A stretch of 64,000 nt of DNA, from positions 180,790,528 to 180,854,527 of the forward strand of contig NC_071388.1 in the NCBI RefSeq assembly GCF_022682495.2. Reading direction: 5' to 3'. Positions 1 through 10,245 of the stretch are shown here, piece by piece. Position numbers and translations under genes: made by a program. Every line of letters starts with the position of its first letter. The first letter of the stretch is position 1. Below the pieces are notes generated by a model. The model was not told where the DNA came from, searched no databases, and saw only the letters and a program-made list of their open reading frames with translations. Origin of the DNA: Desmodus rotundus (taxonomy: Eukaryota > Chordata > Mammalia > Chiroptera > Phyllostomidae).

Positions 1-866
1 GAGTATTGAGAATGGATTTCAGTGTCTTTAGGATAATAGAATTTTGCTTGTTTTTAAAATAAGTATAGATATTGCATGTGATATAGCATTTTTCATAAGT
101 GTGATTTCTTTGAGGTCTTTGAAAAGACTCCAGCTGTACAGAAATGTCTCATTAGTGATAAAAACAAAGCAAGTTCTTCCTGCTTTGTTCCATCTAACAA
201 TGGAGGACTCATCACACCCTGGTGCCTGGCTGCTTACCATGGACTGTGTAAGCTGGGCATTTTGTTATCATTCTTTAAGCTCTCCCCTTCTCCCAGCATT
301 TGTCCAGGTGCTCAGATTTCCTTCCAAAGTCACAAAACACAGTGTGGCTCTGAACATCTGGCTCAGAAAAGTCCTTTTGAAGGCAAAGCAGAATGCCTCT
401 CTGATCACAGAAAGATAGAGAAGAAAACCATAAGGGAGGAATCCCACCCGAGGGCTTGAAGGCTCCTGTTGTTCATTGCCGACTGCAAAGTTGTGGCCCT
501 TCCTGGACACTTGGCTGCCTGGTGCCGTAACCAGGAAGTACTCGCAAACTAAGCATTCACTCAAAGAAAAGAAGAACTAACATCTTCAAGCGCGAAGTGT
601 GCAGTCCAGACAGGCGTAACAAGGATTTTATGCAGACTGTATAGCTGGGTGTCCCTGAAGTGGCTGCAGCTACAATAACCATCTAGAAGATGAAAGTGCT
701 TGATGGCAAAAGTATAAAGCCCAGGAAGGGAGAAGAGAAATGTTAAAACCACTCATACAGAAGAATGATGCATAAAAATTTGTATTTGATAAATCCCGTG
801 TGACTTGTTGAACTTGAGGCTAAGATACAATAAAAGTTGCTGCTGTTCACTTCACATTACATTTGG
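1..866. other. Unassigned non-coding sequence
   Basis: I recognise no gene, RNA or transposable element here. Open frames stay below about 125 codons, overlap one another on both strands and resemble no protein family I know. The stretch is either unique intergenic or intronic sequence or repeats too decayed to read by eye. Confidence 0.5.
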
Positions 867-1012
867 GGCCATTGATTTTGCTTGTCCGCCAGCTTTGAGC
901 TCCCTGAGGGCAGGCCTCTTATCTGTCTTGATCAGCACCTCGTCTCTTTGGCCTGGTATCAGCCTTGTACCAATTGGGCCTTAAATAATTCTTCAATGCT
1001 TTAACAATCAAA
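867..1012 (+). repeat. L2-like LINE 3'-end fragment
   Basis: The order of landmarks is that of the L2 3' end: a GAGCTCCCTGAGGGCAGG block near 897, a TCTTATCTGTCTTGATCAGC stretch, a CCTTGTACCAATTGGGCCTT segment in place of the usual 'tgcctggcac... aggtgctcaataaat' tail, and then an AT-rich end. L2 is an ancient mammalian LINE that has long been inactive. Divergence is high, so the call rests on motif order, not close identity. A MIR with a similar tail is the alternative. Confidence 0.5.
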
Positions 1013-3008
1013 TTACCTAGCCTAAACCATTCCATAAACTGCCAAATTTATGGACTAATTGCAAAAACCTATATTTTGAAAGCATATTACCACTAAGACA
1101 TGAACCCCAAATAGATAGCTTTATTAAATGGATTTTTTTCCTCAGCTTTGTCCATGTTCACCAAATTTATCTCACAGATCTTCTGCTCCAACAGGAAATA
1201 AAAGGATTTTTCCCTTAAGTAAGATCTTCCAGAGGGTGCATTGCCTCCAGAATCACTCAGCAAATACCTAGCCCGTTGGGTTTAAACCCTGAACACACAA
1301 TTTAGCCAGAAGAGAAAAACTACTGTCTCAATAATTAAAAGAACAAACAGAAAACCCAGGCCCCTATTACCCAATAAACCTCCAGACTGTGTGACACTAG
1401 GTATTGAACAAGCACAGAGCCTGAGAGAAATCCAATCGCATCCACCTCCAGAACAAGTTAGTCTCCAGGGAGCACAATTATCAAGTGACCAGCACTTACC
1501 TCTCTGTTAATTAGTGCAATCAAGTACAAAGGCAACTCCAAGACACCCTGACGCTGCCTTGGAGCTCACTCAGAGCCTTCGACTCTACCCTCTGAAATTG
1601 TCCGAAGCGCATTCACAGACATCTCTTACTCTGCTTTAGCGAATTCACAAAGATGTCACAAAGCACCGAGTTCTGGTTTCTTTCTCCCTTTCTTCCTCCC
1701 ATCCCTTCCTTCCTCCTTCCTCCCTTCATTCTGTTTTCTTTGGTTCAAGGGCTAAAATAATGCAGGATGCAGAGGAAATATAAGTTTAAAACAAGTAATT
1801 TGCAAAGAATTTCATACAGTGGGTAGTAAAACAACAGTAGCAAAAGCACAGGGACTACTAGTATGGCACTCAGGACCCAGGCCAGCATCCGCAGGACTCA
1901 CCACCCCGGGCCTGAAGGGATGAGGGAGAAAGGAACCAGTGACACAGGGTGGACTGTGTGGAGAGGGCCCCCTGACAGGAGCCTAGGGCTCCTATCAGTT
2001 TTCAGGGACCCCAGAAGGAAGGAGCAAGCAGAATAAATACCTGCTTCCTCCAATCTCCTTCTAGTACTTCCTGTTGACCTAACGAGCTGGATGCCAGAGG
2101 GCCAAGGAACCTGTTACTCACAGGGTCAGCTCAGGTCAGACTCCCAAGGCACAGATAATGGATGTGGAGGAGCAAACAGAGACATTTTAAATATCTAGAG
2201 TTTAATACACGCAGTCACACTCACACACACATACACTTTTCCTGGAGCCTACACCAAAAGAGTAAAACTAGAATCCCGAGGTCAGGAGCCAGACTAAAAT
2301 GTTAGTTCTCTTAAAAGTTAACCACACAATCAACTTTGTGCTAAAATGCATCCAAAGTGGTTTATACTCTTTATGCAACAGGGGATTGGATCTGGAATGA
2401 TGCATGGAATTCAAACTTGCAAACCATAAAGAACATTTTACTTACAAATTTTTACTTTGGCCACCTCTCTTCCCTGCTCCAATACCATAATATGGGCAGA
2501 CAGGCTGCCCCACCACATCTCACCCTCATATGACCGTAATAAAATTCCGCCCTGTTTGGGTTTCCTGTGAGAAACATCAGCTGATGACATCCAGCCAGAG
2601 AATCATAAGGACTGGTTTTAAACACAAAATTACTTCAAGTCACACATGGGTCATTTGAGATGATGCATCAGTTGAGATGAGTGGATTTTCCATCAAAACA
2701 CCATGTCCCTCAGGCTAGCTCGTTTGGATACCATATTTTCCAAGTGCAAAGCAATCATGGTAGACGAACCACCTGGCCAGGCACACCTCCCAGCGCTGCG
2801 CATCCAAAGCAGCCCACTGCCATGACCGAAGTCAGCCGCCAGTGGATGCCCCAGACAGCGAACATAAATACATGGAGACCCTTGAAGCGCAGACGTTCGA
2901 CATTATTCCTAATTAGTTCCACATATCTATACTCAAACCAGAGTTTCTTGAAAGTAATTTAAGAACTATCTAGTCCACAATAATACCAAAAAGATGAGTT
3001 GCCGGCTT
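1013..3008. other. Unassigned sequence with a polypyrimidine tract and a CA-rich patch
   Basis: No gene is recognised. A C/T-only low-complexity tract built from TTCC and TTTC runs lies at about 1676-1742, and a CA-rich patch at about 2209-2238. A relatively GC-rich block at about 1890-2110 has a short AATAAATA string near its end and might be a decayed LTR, but I cannot assign a family. Confidence 0.45.
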
Positions 3009-3120
3009 TTTAACACAAATATATATATTTGTGTTAAATGTATGTGTGTATATATATATACACACATATACATACACACACATATATCTTAATATATATA
3101 TCTTTTATATATATATATAT
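3009..3120. repeat. AT/GT microsatellite with two perfect palindromes
   Basis: This stretch alternates TA, TG and CA dinucleotides. Read directly, 3009-3038 is a perfect 30-bp palindrome centred on an ATATATAT core with TTTAACACAAA on one side and its complement on the other. The next one, 3041-3068, is a perfect 28-bp palindrome running from TATGTGTG to CACACATA. More TA runs follow to about 3120. Such tracts can form cruciforms and tend to vary in length. Confidence 0.9.
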
Positions 3121-3585
3121 CTTAACGCATACTCTAATTACTCAGAGTTTAAGCTATTTTCAACGCCTCCATATTTGCTTAAGAACACCTCTATCATAAT
3201 GACCCTAAATATCTCCTATGATTATACTTTATTGCTGTTGAATTGGATATGTTGTGTTAAATATTCCTGGACATCTATTCTTGCTCTATAAGTTATGGTC
3301 AAAATCGATACTATTGTGACCTGCTAGTACACTGGCTTAATTCTCAAGGTATGTGTTTCTTCCTCCATTCATTTGGTTCTTTCATCAGGTAATCAGATAA
3401 TAATCATTTGTAGGTCCTACCATGTGCAGTAGGACGTGGTAAAAAAGAAAATGAACCTTGGGGAGGGTGCCTGACAGGAACCCCTCGGTCCAGAGAGGCA
3501 GTCTGCCTTGCAGACCCCCACATGGAGGGAGCTAATGAGATAAATACTGACCTCGCTTTCCTCCCTCCCTCTACTTGGCTTAAAT
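3121..3585. other. Unassigned non-coding sequence
   Basis: AT-rich at first, then mixed composition. No gene or repeat family recognised. Confidence 0.4.
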
Positions 3586-3800
3586 CCCATTTTCTCCACT
3601 TTTCAGTTGTGTGGCCTCGGGCAAATTCATTAGCTTCTCTTAACCCTGCATTGAGGGTGGGGGGTGGTTTGGTTTTGTTTGGTTAAGAAATTTAGGACGT
3701 TGACGAAAACCTATTCCACTGGGTTGCTGTCATGATTAAATGAAAATATTAATCTCTTAGGATGTCACCCATAATACTTATTAAATAAACAGTAGCTCCT
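3586..3800 (+). repeat. MIR-like SINE fragment
   Basis: The sequence follows the MIR core: GTGTGGCCTCGGGCAAATTC near 3608 (the 'gtgtgaccttgggcaagtca' block), then TTAGCTTCTCTTAACCC, and downstream CATGATTAAATGAAAATA near 3731, matching the MIR 'aggattaaatgagataat' block. A short G/T-rich segment (about 3655-3690) separates the two halves. MIR is an ancient tRNA-derived mammalian SINE. Confidence 0.65.
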
Positions 3801-4105
3801 ACTCCTCTTCCCACCCTTCCCCACTTCACTGAGCCAGGTAAAAGCAGCACTTACAAGCAAGCTGGTAATCACAGAACTTTCTCCTTCAGAAGCATCATAG
3901 AGGCTACATCTTCTCTGTTCCAACCAGGAACACTCTTTCCACCATCTCCTCTTTGCTTCTCAGACACAGAACTCATTTTCAAAGTAAAGCCACTTATTCT
4001 GCTCTTATATATCTTTAATTGTTTGAAGTTTTTCTTGTTTTGAACAGAAATCTATTCTGAGGAAACCTCTATCCATTGGTTATAAACACAGCATCTAACT
4101 CTGCT
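3801..4105. other. Unassigned non-coding sequence
   Basis: No gene or identifiable repeat seen between two MIR-like pieces. Confidence 0.4.
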
Positions 4106-4260
4106 AAGTTATAGAACTCTTTCTGGGTTCAGAGTGAGAATACATGGGGTCTAGGCCTCATTTGGATACTGAATAGCTTTGTGACCTTGGATAAATAACC
4201 CAAGTTACTTGAACCTCAACTGATTTAGGAAATGGGGATAATAATCTGCCCAATCTCCTT
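4106..4260 (+). repeat. MIR-like SINE fragment
   Basis: Contains AGCTTTGTGACCTTGGATAA near 4174, followed by CAAGTTACTTGAACCTCA and a GGAAATGGGGATAATAATC block near 4228. This is the standard MIR order of 'tgtgaccttgggcaa', 'cttaacctctctgagcctca' and 'aaaatggggataata'. Old and diverged. Confidence 0.75.
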
Positions 4261-5365
4261 TCAACGGTGCCTATGGACACTACCTAACGGTTATATCAGC
4301 TACCCTATCGCTGGCCATCCTTCCCCATTTCCCCACATGACAGCACCCTCGCTTCTTTTACCAGTTATTCATTTGAAAGATTTAAAGGACTGGGAGTATT
4401 TCATAACAGGAAATGTTATAATAAAAACTGTTAAAGAAAATGCCTAAGAAGTAGTGATAATGAGCAAGGACTTCCGGACAATGGGCAGCATGGAAAAAGT
4501 CCCTATTAGAGTAAGTGCTCGGGACAATGAGGAGGTGGTGTCAATATTCCTAAGGAAACAGCACGCCCTACTGAGAAAGTGGCTGATTTATGGAAGGTCC
4601 TGGGGCCCAGGTAAAGGAGTTTAAATGAGATACAATAAAAAATAGCAATGTTTTGAAGGTTTTAAAGCCAGAGAAGAAACATCATAAAAGTGTCATTTAA
4701 GGAGAAGAATCTGGCCCAAGAGTGTAGTAAGGATGGGAAATGTGAAAGCTCAGAGTGAGAGATGCCAAAGGCAGGGTGAGCACAAGTAGGTTTACCGTTG
4801 CTCGTATGGAAAATAACGCAAGGATAAAGTCTGTGTTTCACATGCTCACAACTGTAAACCTCCTTTTCCCACCCCATGTACATCCTGCAGCGTTACAGGC
4901 TCACGCTGACAGACACCTGCACCGGGGGCGCGGTCCAGAGGCGGTAGATTCATAGGCATAATAGCCAGTCTCAAGGGTCATCTGACAGAACGTGAGAACT
5001 TCCTAATGGAAGAGAAAGCAAGAGGAAGCGTGAAAGTCAACTCCGAGATTTCACTTCCACACAGCTGAGAAAATGTGGGGACTTTGACCACAGGAAGCAA
5101 AGTTGTTAAGAAAGACTTTGGTGAAGTTCAGACCAGAGATACCAGTGTAACAGTCCTCTGTGCACAGACACGTGGGGGTAACAGCAGCGTAGATGGCACT
5201 CTCCAAAGGAGCACAGACACTGCGGAGCAGATGACTCTGTCTGGCTCCCTTGCTATCTCCAACCTGGTTATTTGTCATCTTTGACTCACAGTACATTCTC
5301 AGTGTCTCCATCTTTTTACTCATACAATATTACAAGTTGATGTAATATTATAGCTATTTGTATAT
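4261..5365. other. Unassigned non-coding sequence
   Basis: No coding evidence: overlapping frames of 66-90 codons occur on both strands without recognisable domains. A small CpG-richer patch lies at about 4918-4945, too short to be a CpG island. Confidence 0.45.
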
Positions 5366-5515
5366 ATCGTGTCCTCCCTACCAGACTATAAGCTGTTTGA
5401 GACCAAGGATGTGTCTAACTTTTCTTGGTATCCCCCAGTGTGTCTAGAAAAGTGCTTACACACAGTAGGTGCTGACTCACATTTTGAATAAATGAATGAG
5501 CTAAATATGAATGTG
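5366..5515 (+). repeat. L2/MIR3-like 3'-end fragment
   Basis: Shows CCAGACTATAAGCTGTTTGA near 5381, then ACCAAGGATGTGTCTAAC, TATCCCCCAGTGTGTCTAG and a CACAGTAGGTGCTGACTCA block ending in TGAATAAATGAATGAG. These match the L2 tail landmarks 'ctgtaagctccttgagggcagggac', 'tatccccagcacctag' and 'cacatagtaggtgctcaataaa'. Confidence 0.75.
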
Positions 5516-5854
5516 ATCCAGAAGACTGAATTGGCTACATGTTTGATGAAATCTTTTACTCAAAAGGCAAACCAGGCAAGACAGCATTGTGAGTTTGGTT
5601 TGCAACCTACCACCTCTACTCCAAGCATACAGCAATGAGAGGTAATATATCAAAAGAATATTTAAGAGACATAGATCAAACCAAACACAACAATTTTCTT
5701 GAATAAGAAAATGAAACAATAATTCAAAGCAGTAAGCCACGAGGCAAGCTGGGGGCGCACAAGCAGCCAGAGGCAGCCAGAGGTCCAGCCCTGCACTGTA
5801 GCGGGGCAATAAGGATCCCGCAGCAGACAGAGATGAGCCAGGGTTCGCTTTACG
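5516..5854. other. Unassigned non-coding sequence
   Basis: No gene or repeat family recognised. A minus-strand frame of 124 codons starts beyond the right edge and crosses this stretch. Its translation is Leu/Cys-rich and unlike any family I know, and it runs into LTR-derived sequence. Confidence 0.4.
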
Positions 5855-6340
5855 TATTGGAGCATAAAAATCCACCCCAAAACTTAGTGGTGTAAAGCAA
5901 CCACCATTTTATAGTCACACCTTGGTACTCATCGGCTTCAGAACTCGTCAAACCCTGTATTCATTGCATTTTGACAAGAAGAAAGGTCCAGCCCTCATTT
6001 GCTAGAACTCTTCTGAGTCACACCACTGCCGCTCAGGGGAAAATGCTTCATCGTTCGGTACTCGTTGATTTCAGCACACACCCAAGTTCCTGAATGAATT
6101 AACAGTGAGTACTGGTGTACCAATGCATTATGCTTATGGATTCTGTGGGTTGGGAATTCAGAAAGGGCGAAGAGAGATGGAGCTCTCTGTGCTCCACAGC
6201 ATCTGGGGCCTCAGCTAAGACAACTCATGTGATAGGGAGTGACTAGAGTGCCTGCTGGCCAGAAGAGCTGGGGTTGGAGAATCTATTTCCAAGATGGCTT
6301 CTTGACTCACATGTCTGGAGCCCAACCCCGGATGATTGAG
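5855..6340 (-). repeat. MaLR-type LTR fragment, antisense, with an extra internal block
   Basis: CACCCCAAAACTTAGTGGTG near 5874 and GATTCTGTGGGTTGGGAATT near 6139 are landmarks of an ERVL-MaLR/MLT1-like LTR read in antisense. CCAAGATGGCTTCTTGACTC near 6289 is a third. A related copy lies at about 12005-12545. Between the first two landmarks sit about 200 bases (5925-6115) absent from the other copy. Subfamily uncertain. Confidence 0.5.
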
Positions 6341-6622
6341 AAATAGGCTCAGCTGGGCCTGTAAACCTCACTAGAAAGTAGGGCAACAAAAAGAAACAAG
6401 ACACACAAAATAACAAGTACTGGTAAGAACGTATGAAAAGATAAAGAGCAGGGGGGGGGAGTCGTTAAGGGGGGGTGGTTAGGGGTGGAGAGATTGAGCA
6501 GAAAGGAAAAAGGACTCATGGACATGAACAACAGTGTGGTGATTGCTGGGGGAGGGGAGTATAAGGGGACTAAATGGTAATGGGAAAAAAATACAATAAA
6601 GATTAAATTTTTTTTTAAATGT
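6341..6622 (+). mobile_element. LINE-1 3' end, 5'-truncated
   Basis: From about 6435 the sequence is a G-rich LINE-1 3'UTR. It has poly-G runs at about 6452-6475, a GATTGAGCAGAAAGGAAAAA block, a GGACTCATGGACATGAACAA block, then ACTAAATGGTAATGG and a terminal ATACAATAAAGATTAAA polyadenylation region with an A/T tail. The same order appears at 39124-39268 (plus) and 36226-36535 (minus), so this is one bat LINE-1 family. The 5' boundary is unclear, and about 6341-6434 may belong to the flanking LTR. No ORF2 remains. Confidence 0.75.
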
Positions 6623-7055
6623 GGGAAAATGGAATATACCACTGATCAAAGCATGTTAGTCCAAACCCTTGGAATTTAGTAATACCTAGTGCAATTGAAA
6701 ATTTGCATCTGTAGGCTGGCTGGAGGTAGCTGAGCGACTGGCTCCATTCGTGTCAGCTGGGATAGTTCATGCCCACCTGGGAATCAGCTGGTGGAGGCTG
6801 GAGTCAGCCAGGCAGCCCAGATCTGACCAATGTGGATTATCTACCTCCTAGGTCTAGACACGTTCTTCTCACAGCAATGGCAGAAACACAAGAGCACCAA
6901 ACCAATTGTACAGGTACTTTCCAAGCCTTCAATCACCTTATGCCTGCTAACATTGCACCGGCCAAAGCAAGTCACATGGCCAAACAGAAATACAAACCCT
7001 ACTGGGAGTAATTGCAAAGTCACCTGACAAAGAATACAATCACAGGGATCAGTGA
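6623..7055 (-). repeat. MaLR-like LTR fragment, antisense
   Basis: After about 80 unassigned bases, CTGGCTGGAGG and TCAGCTGGGATAGTTCATGC lead into ACATTGCACCGGCCAAAGCA and GTCACATGGCC (about 6950-6980), which I know from the antisense of ERVL-MaLR LTRs. It may be the rest of the LTR at 5855-6340 split by the LINE-1 end, or a second LTR; partial overlap of the matched landmarks prevents a decision. Three short overlapping frames here are not genes. Confidence 0.45.
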
Positions 7056-7510
7056 AGAATTGAGTCTATGAATGCAATGGACCTCATTCCCTGCAAAATT
7101 GTTTGTAGTAAGACAAGAGAACCTAAATGTTCACCAAAAAAGAGAATGGGCCAATACACTGTAGTGTTTTCCTCCATCACAGCAATGAAAATGAATAAAC
7201 TAGGGCTGCCTGTATCAACATGTGTAAACATCAAAAAAGAACCATTGATTGGGGGGGAAGCAAGTTGCAGAATGAAATGTGGAGCATAAAACCATTTATG
7301 GTGGATCTTAAAATGCTCCAGATATATCCATATATTATAAAAGAGTAAAACATGGATAAGAATGATATACCCAAGCCTCAGGATAGTGATTATCTCTGGA
7401 GAAAAAGAGAGGAAATGGGGTCACGGAGGGTGAAAAAGTGGGCTTCAGCTGTATCTGTGCCATTTTGTTTCCTAGTACAAAAGATATGAAGCAAACGTGG
7501 GAAAATAGTA
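7056..7510 (+). repeat. Old L1M/L1ME-like LINE-1 3' portion
   Basis: The order fits the end of an old LINE-1 ORF2 and its 3'UTR: GAGAACCTAAATGTTCACCA near 7118, GAATGGGCCAATACACTG, a CAGCAATGAAAATGAATAAA block near 7181, GTGTAAACATCAAAA, GCAAGTTGCAGAATGAAATG near 7260 and GTGATTATCTCTGGAGAA near 7386. These correspond to 'acccaaatgtccatca', 'acagcaataaaaatgaatga' and 'gtggttacctctggggag'. Frames are broken throughout. Confidence 0.75.
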
Positions 7511-8755
7511 ACACCTATTAAATCTGAGTGCTGAGTGATACGGATGTTTCTTCCACAATTTAGCCTGGAGGTTTGGCAAGGAAAGAGTTACAAAGAGCCT
7601 GCCCAAGCAAATGATTTTTTGGCCCTGGAATAGAAACAACTGTCTGCTACAAACACCAGGAGATTCTGTCCATTTTCCCTGCTGCCCCACTCCCTGTCAA
7701 CATTTTAAAACTGCTCCAGATGCAAAATGGATGCAAAGCAAATTAGACCCAAAAATTAGCAGAATGAGTAAACTCCATTCATCTCGTTCTGATCCCTTGT
7801 GCAGGCTTTGGTTTTGAATCCCATACACACACACTGCTGCTTGTTTTTGTGACATGTTTGGCTGCTTCAGAAGTCAGCAAATCAAGTTACTAGGGCACAG
7901 AACCAAGGTGCCTTTGTGGGAAGGACTGGGCTTAGGGGGAGTTACTTCACTCGCCCTCCTTTTTGTTCTTTTTCAATCAGACTTTTATCAAACACCTCGG
8001 AGACCCCTTCCATCTCCAGGGGAATAAAAGGGACTGTTATGGAAAGAAAATGACACTCCGATTTTGTTAGCAAGTATTAGGACAATTTTAAATCATGGCC
8101 AGGAAAAACAGCCAGATGGCCCAGAAGCACAGGCCATTGTTGGTGTGCGGGTCGGGAAGTGGGGTGACTTGCTGCAAAGCTCTTCACTTTTAAACACGAG
8201 TCAAACAAGAGCCAGAAAAAGAACATTGATTTTTAAATAATATAAGGTTTGATACGTTCTTCTCCAGCAGCATTGAATTTACTGTCATTTTATTTTCACT
8301 GCAATACTTCACTCTAAAGATGGCGGTTTGGAATTGAAACATGCATACATATGAAAAAGCCTATAAAAACTGTACAAATATAACATAGCCTTTCTGGATG
8401 GTCTTTGCTGTTGAACCAAAGCAAAATGGATGGCTGTATTAGTATGTATGAATAGTAAACAGATGATATGTCTTTAAAATTCCTTCTTAATTGAAGAAAA
8501 TAGGATTGTCAGATGCAAGGCCATGAAGGGGCTGGCCAGCATATTTGCCAGAGGCTCTCAGCCCAAAATGAGCATCCTTAGCAATTTGCAACATTACATT
8601 CAACATTATTCTGAAGGGTTTTTCAATGGAACAACTTTGGAGTTATTAGCTGGCATTTTGAAGTTGCTTACAGTGGTTATTAATAAAGGAAAATATTTCT
8701 CTTCCCTCCTCTTATACTCCTTCAGAGTTATTTATGAGATGGTTCTAATCCCAAA
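7511..8755. other. Unassigned, repeat-poor non-coding sequence
   Basis: No gene and no recognisable interspersed repeat. Compared with its surroundings this 1.2-kb stretch looks repeat-poor, especially 7960-8520, which makes it a place to look for conserved non-coding sequence. I cannot test conservation from one sequence. Open frames of 68-105 codons are short and lack domain features. Confidence 0.4.
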
Positions 8756-9001
8756 GTACATCTTGAATTTTTCTACTTCTCTCCATCCCCACTGCCTCCA
8801 CTCTCCCACTCCCATCCAAGCACCCTCCTCTCGCAAGTGACCACCTGGTCTCCCCATGGCCGCCGTGGCCTCCTCCTTCTATCTGCTCTCCATACAAGAG
8901 CCGGAGAATCTTCCCAAAATATAAATCTGCTCATACAATCCCCCTTTGAAAAAAATCTTCACTTTCATCCTGTTGCCTTTAAAATCCTTACTATGGCCTA
9001 A
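8756..9001 (+). repeat. L2 LINE fragment, part 1 (ORF region)
   Basis: CCCCACTGCCTCCACTCTCC near 8787, AATATAAATCTGCTCATACA near 8919 and CCTTTAAAATCCTTACTATG near 8977 follow the L2 reverse-transcriptase ORF tail ('aaatctgatcatgtcac... aaagtccaaactccttagcatggc'). The piece stops exactly where the hAT-type element at 9002 begins and seems to resume at 9204. Confidence 0.65.
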
Positions 9002-9203
9002 CAGGGGTGTCCAACATTTTGGCATCTCTGGGCCACACTGGAAGAAGAAGAGTTGTCTTGGGCCACACGTTAAATACATTGTGACACATAATCACAGAAA
9101 AAATCTTATAATGTTTTAAGTAAATTTATGATGTTGTGCTGTTCCACATTCATAGCCATCCTGGGCTATATGTGGCCCACGGGCCATGGGTTGGACACCC
9201 CTG
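9002..9203. mobile_element. hAT-type MITE with 14-bp perfect terminal inverted repeats
   Basis: The element opens with CAGGGGTGTCCAAC and closes with its exact complement GTTGGACACCCCTG, 202 bases in all, with no transposase frame. CAGGGGT-type ends mark hAT transposons. Inside each end are the related words TCTGGGCCACACTGG and GTGGCCCACGGGCC. An 8-bp target duplication is expected, but the flanks (TGGCCTAA and AGGATCCC) do not match, so it has decayed or was never formed. It sits inside an L2. Confidence 0.85.
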
Positions 9204-9245
9204 AGGATCCCACCTCCCTGCTTATGACTCCAGACTCTGCTCACA
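9204..9245 (+). repeat. L2 LINE fragment, part 2
   Basis: GATCCCACCTCCCTGCTTAT continues the L2 reading ('gatctggcccctgcctacct') directly after the MITE, which supports insertion of the MITE into an existing L2. Confidence 0.5.
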
Positions 9246-9975
9246 CCCCACCCCTCTCCCACTCTCCTGATTTCCCAACCAAGTTATAAAAACCCTTACA
9301 GAACAAAGAATTCCGTGAAGTCTGTAGGTCCCCAACTGAGGAAATGTCACCCATCCCCCTCCCCGTGGCTTCCATGTCCCCGAGGACAAAGACTTGCAAC
9401 TACTTCCTCTAATTCTTTGGGATTTCCCCCCCATCCCTAAATACCATGCTTTTAAGAGTACTTTTATTTTTGTTTTAAGCATATTCTGTGTACTGCATAC
9501 TAGGGAAGATGAGAATTAGTCCTCTTACCCTGCTTTCCAGCCCCTCCCCTGACACCACCCTTCCCATCTCCTTGTCCTCCCAACACAGTTACCTGGTAAT
9601 TGTGGTTACATCAATACCCTGTGTTTACATTATTTTGACTATGTAAACATTTTTTATAGCTGAGCCAAATAGTATCAAAGATTACTCTTTTCTTCCTGAA
9701 TAACTTTCACTTTCCCTAGAGCTGATGATTATCATCCCCCCCCCCTCCATTGGCTTGATTTTCTTTTCACTAAGTCAATGCTAAACTCCCTCTCGGGTGT
9801 GTAAACATCTTACTTTCAAACAATTAAGTTCTGTCAATTTTTATCTTCTTAAACCAATTTCCCTTGCACAGACTTCTATATCTAATGAGGAGCTGTAATT
9901 CTGAGGTCTCTCTTTACTATCATTTCAGTGGGATTTCAGGAGAAAGTAAGGTAAATGCCTGGGTCCCTTTGCCAT
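9246..9975. other. Unassigned sequence between L2 pieces
   Basis: Mixed sequence with a 10-base C run at about 9737-9746 and no recognised gene. It separates the L2 ORF portion from an L2 3' portion at 9976, so part of it may be a further insertion or decayed L2. The family could not be read. Confidence 0.4.
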
Positions 9976-10245
9976 CTTTACCCCTACTTCCTGGTTCCTT
10001 TCAGATTCCTTCTCCTGTGCCCCAGGGCCTTCACACACATTGCTTTCTCTTTCTCAAAACTCTTCCCGGGTCTCTGCCTCATCTCTTCTCATCCCTTAGA
10101 TCAGGGTTTAAAAGTCACTTCTTCAGAGGCGTTCTCTGGTTCCCAAGCAATCATCCTCATTATATCCTCATTATACTTTTTCATAATATCCTGTATTTTT
10201 CCTCCATAGCATTGACCATAGTGTTATGAAGTGCAATAACTTGAA
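9976..10245 (+). repeat. L2 LINE fragment, part 3 (3' region)
   Basis: CCCAGGGCCTTCACACACAT near 10021, CTTTAAAGTCACTTCTTCAG-like text near 10108, GGCGTTCTCTGGTTCCC and CTCCATAGCATTGACCATAG near 10202 match the L2 order 'agggcctttgcac', 'aaatgtcaccttctcagtgaggccttccctgacc' and 'ccatagcacttatcacca'. It probably belongs to the L2 that starts at 8756. Confidence 0.75.

Noticed and set aside
4918..4945. CpG island
   Set aside because: The CpG-richer patch is under 30 bases, far too short.
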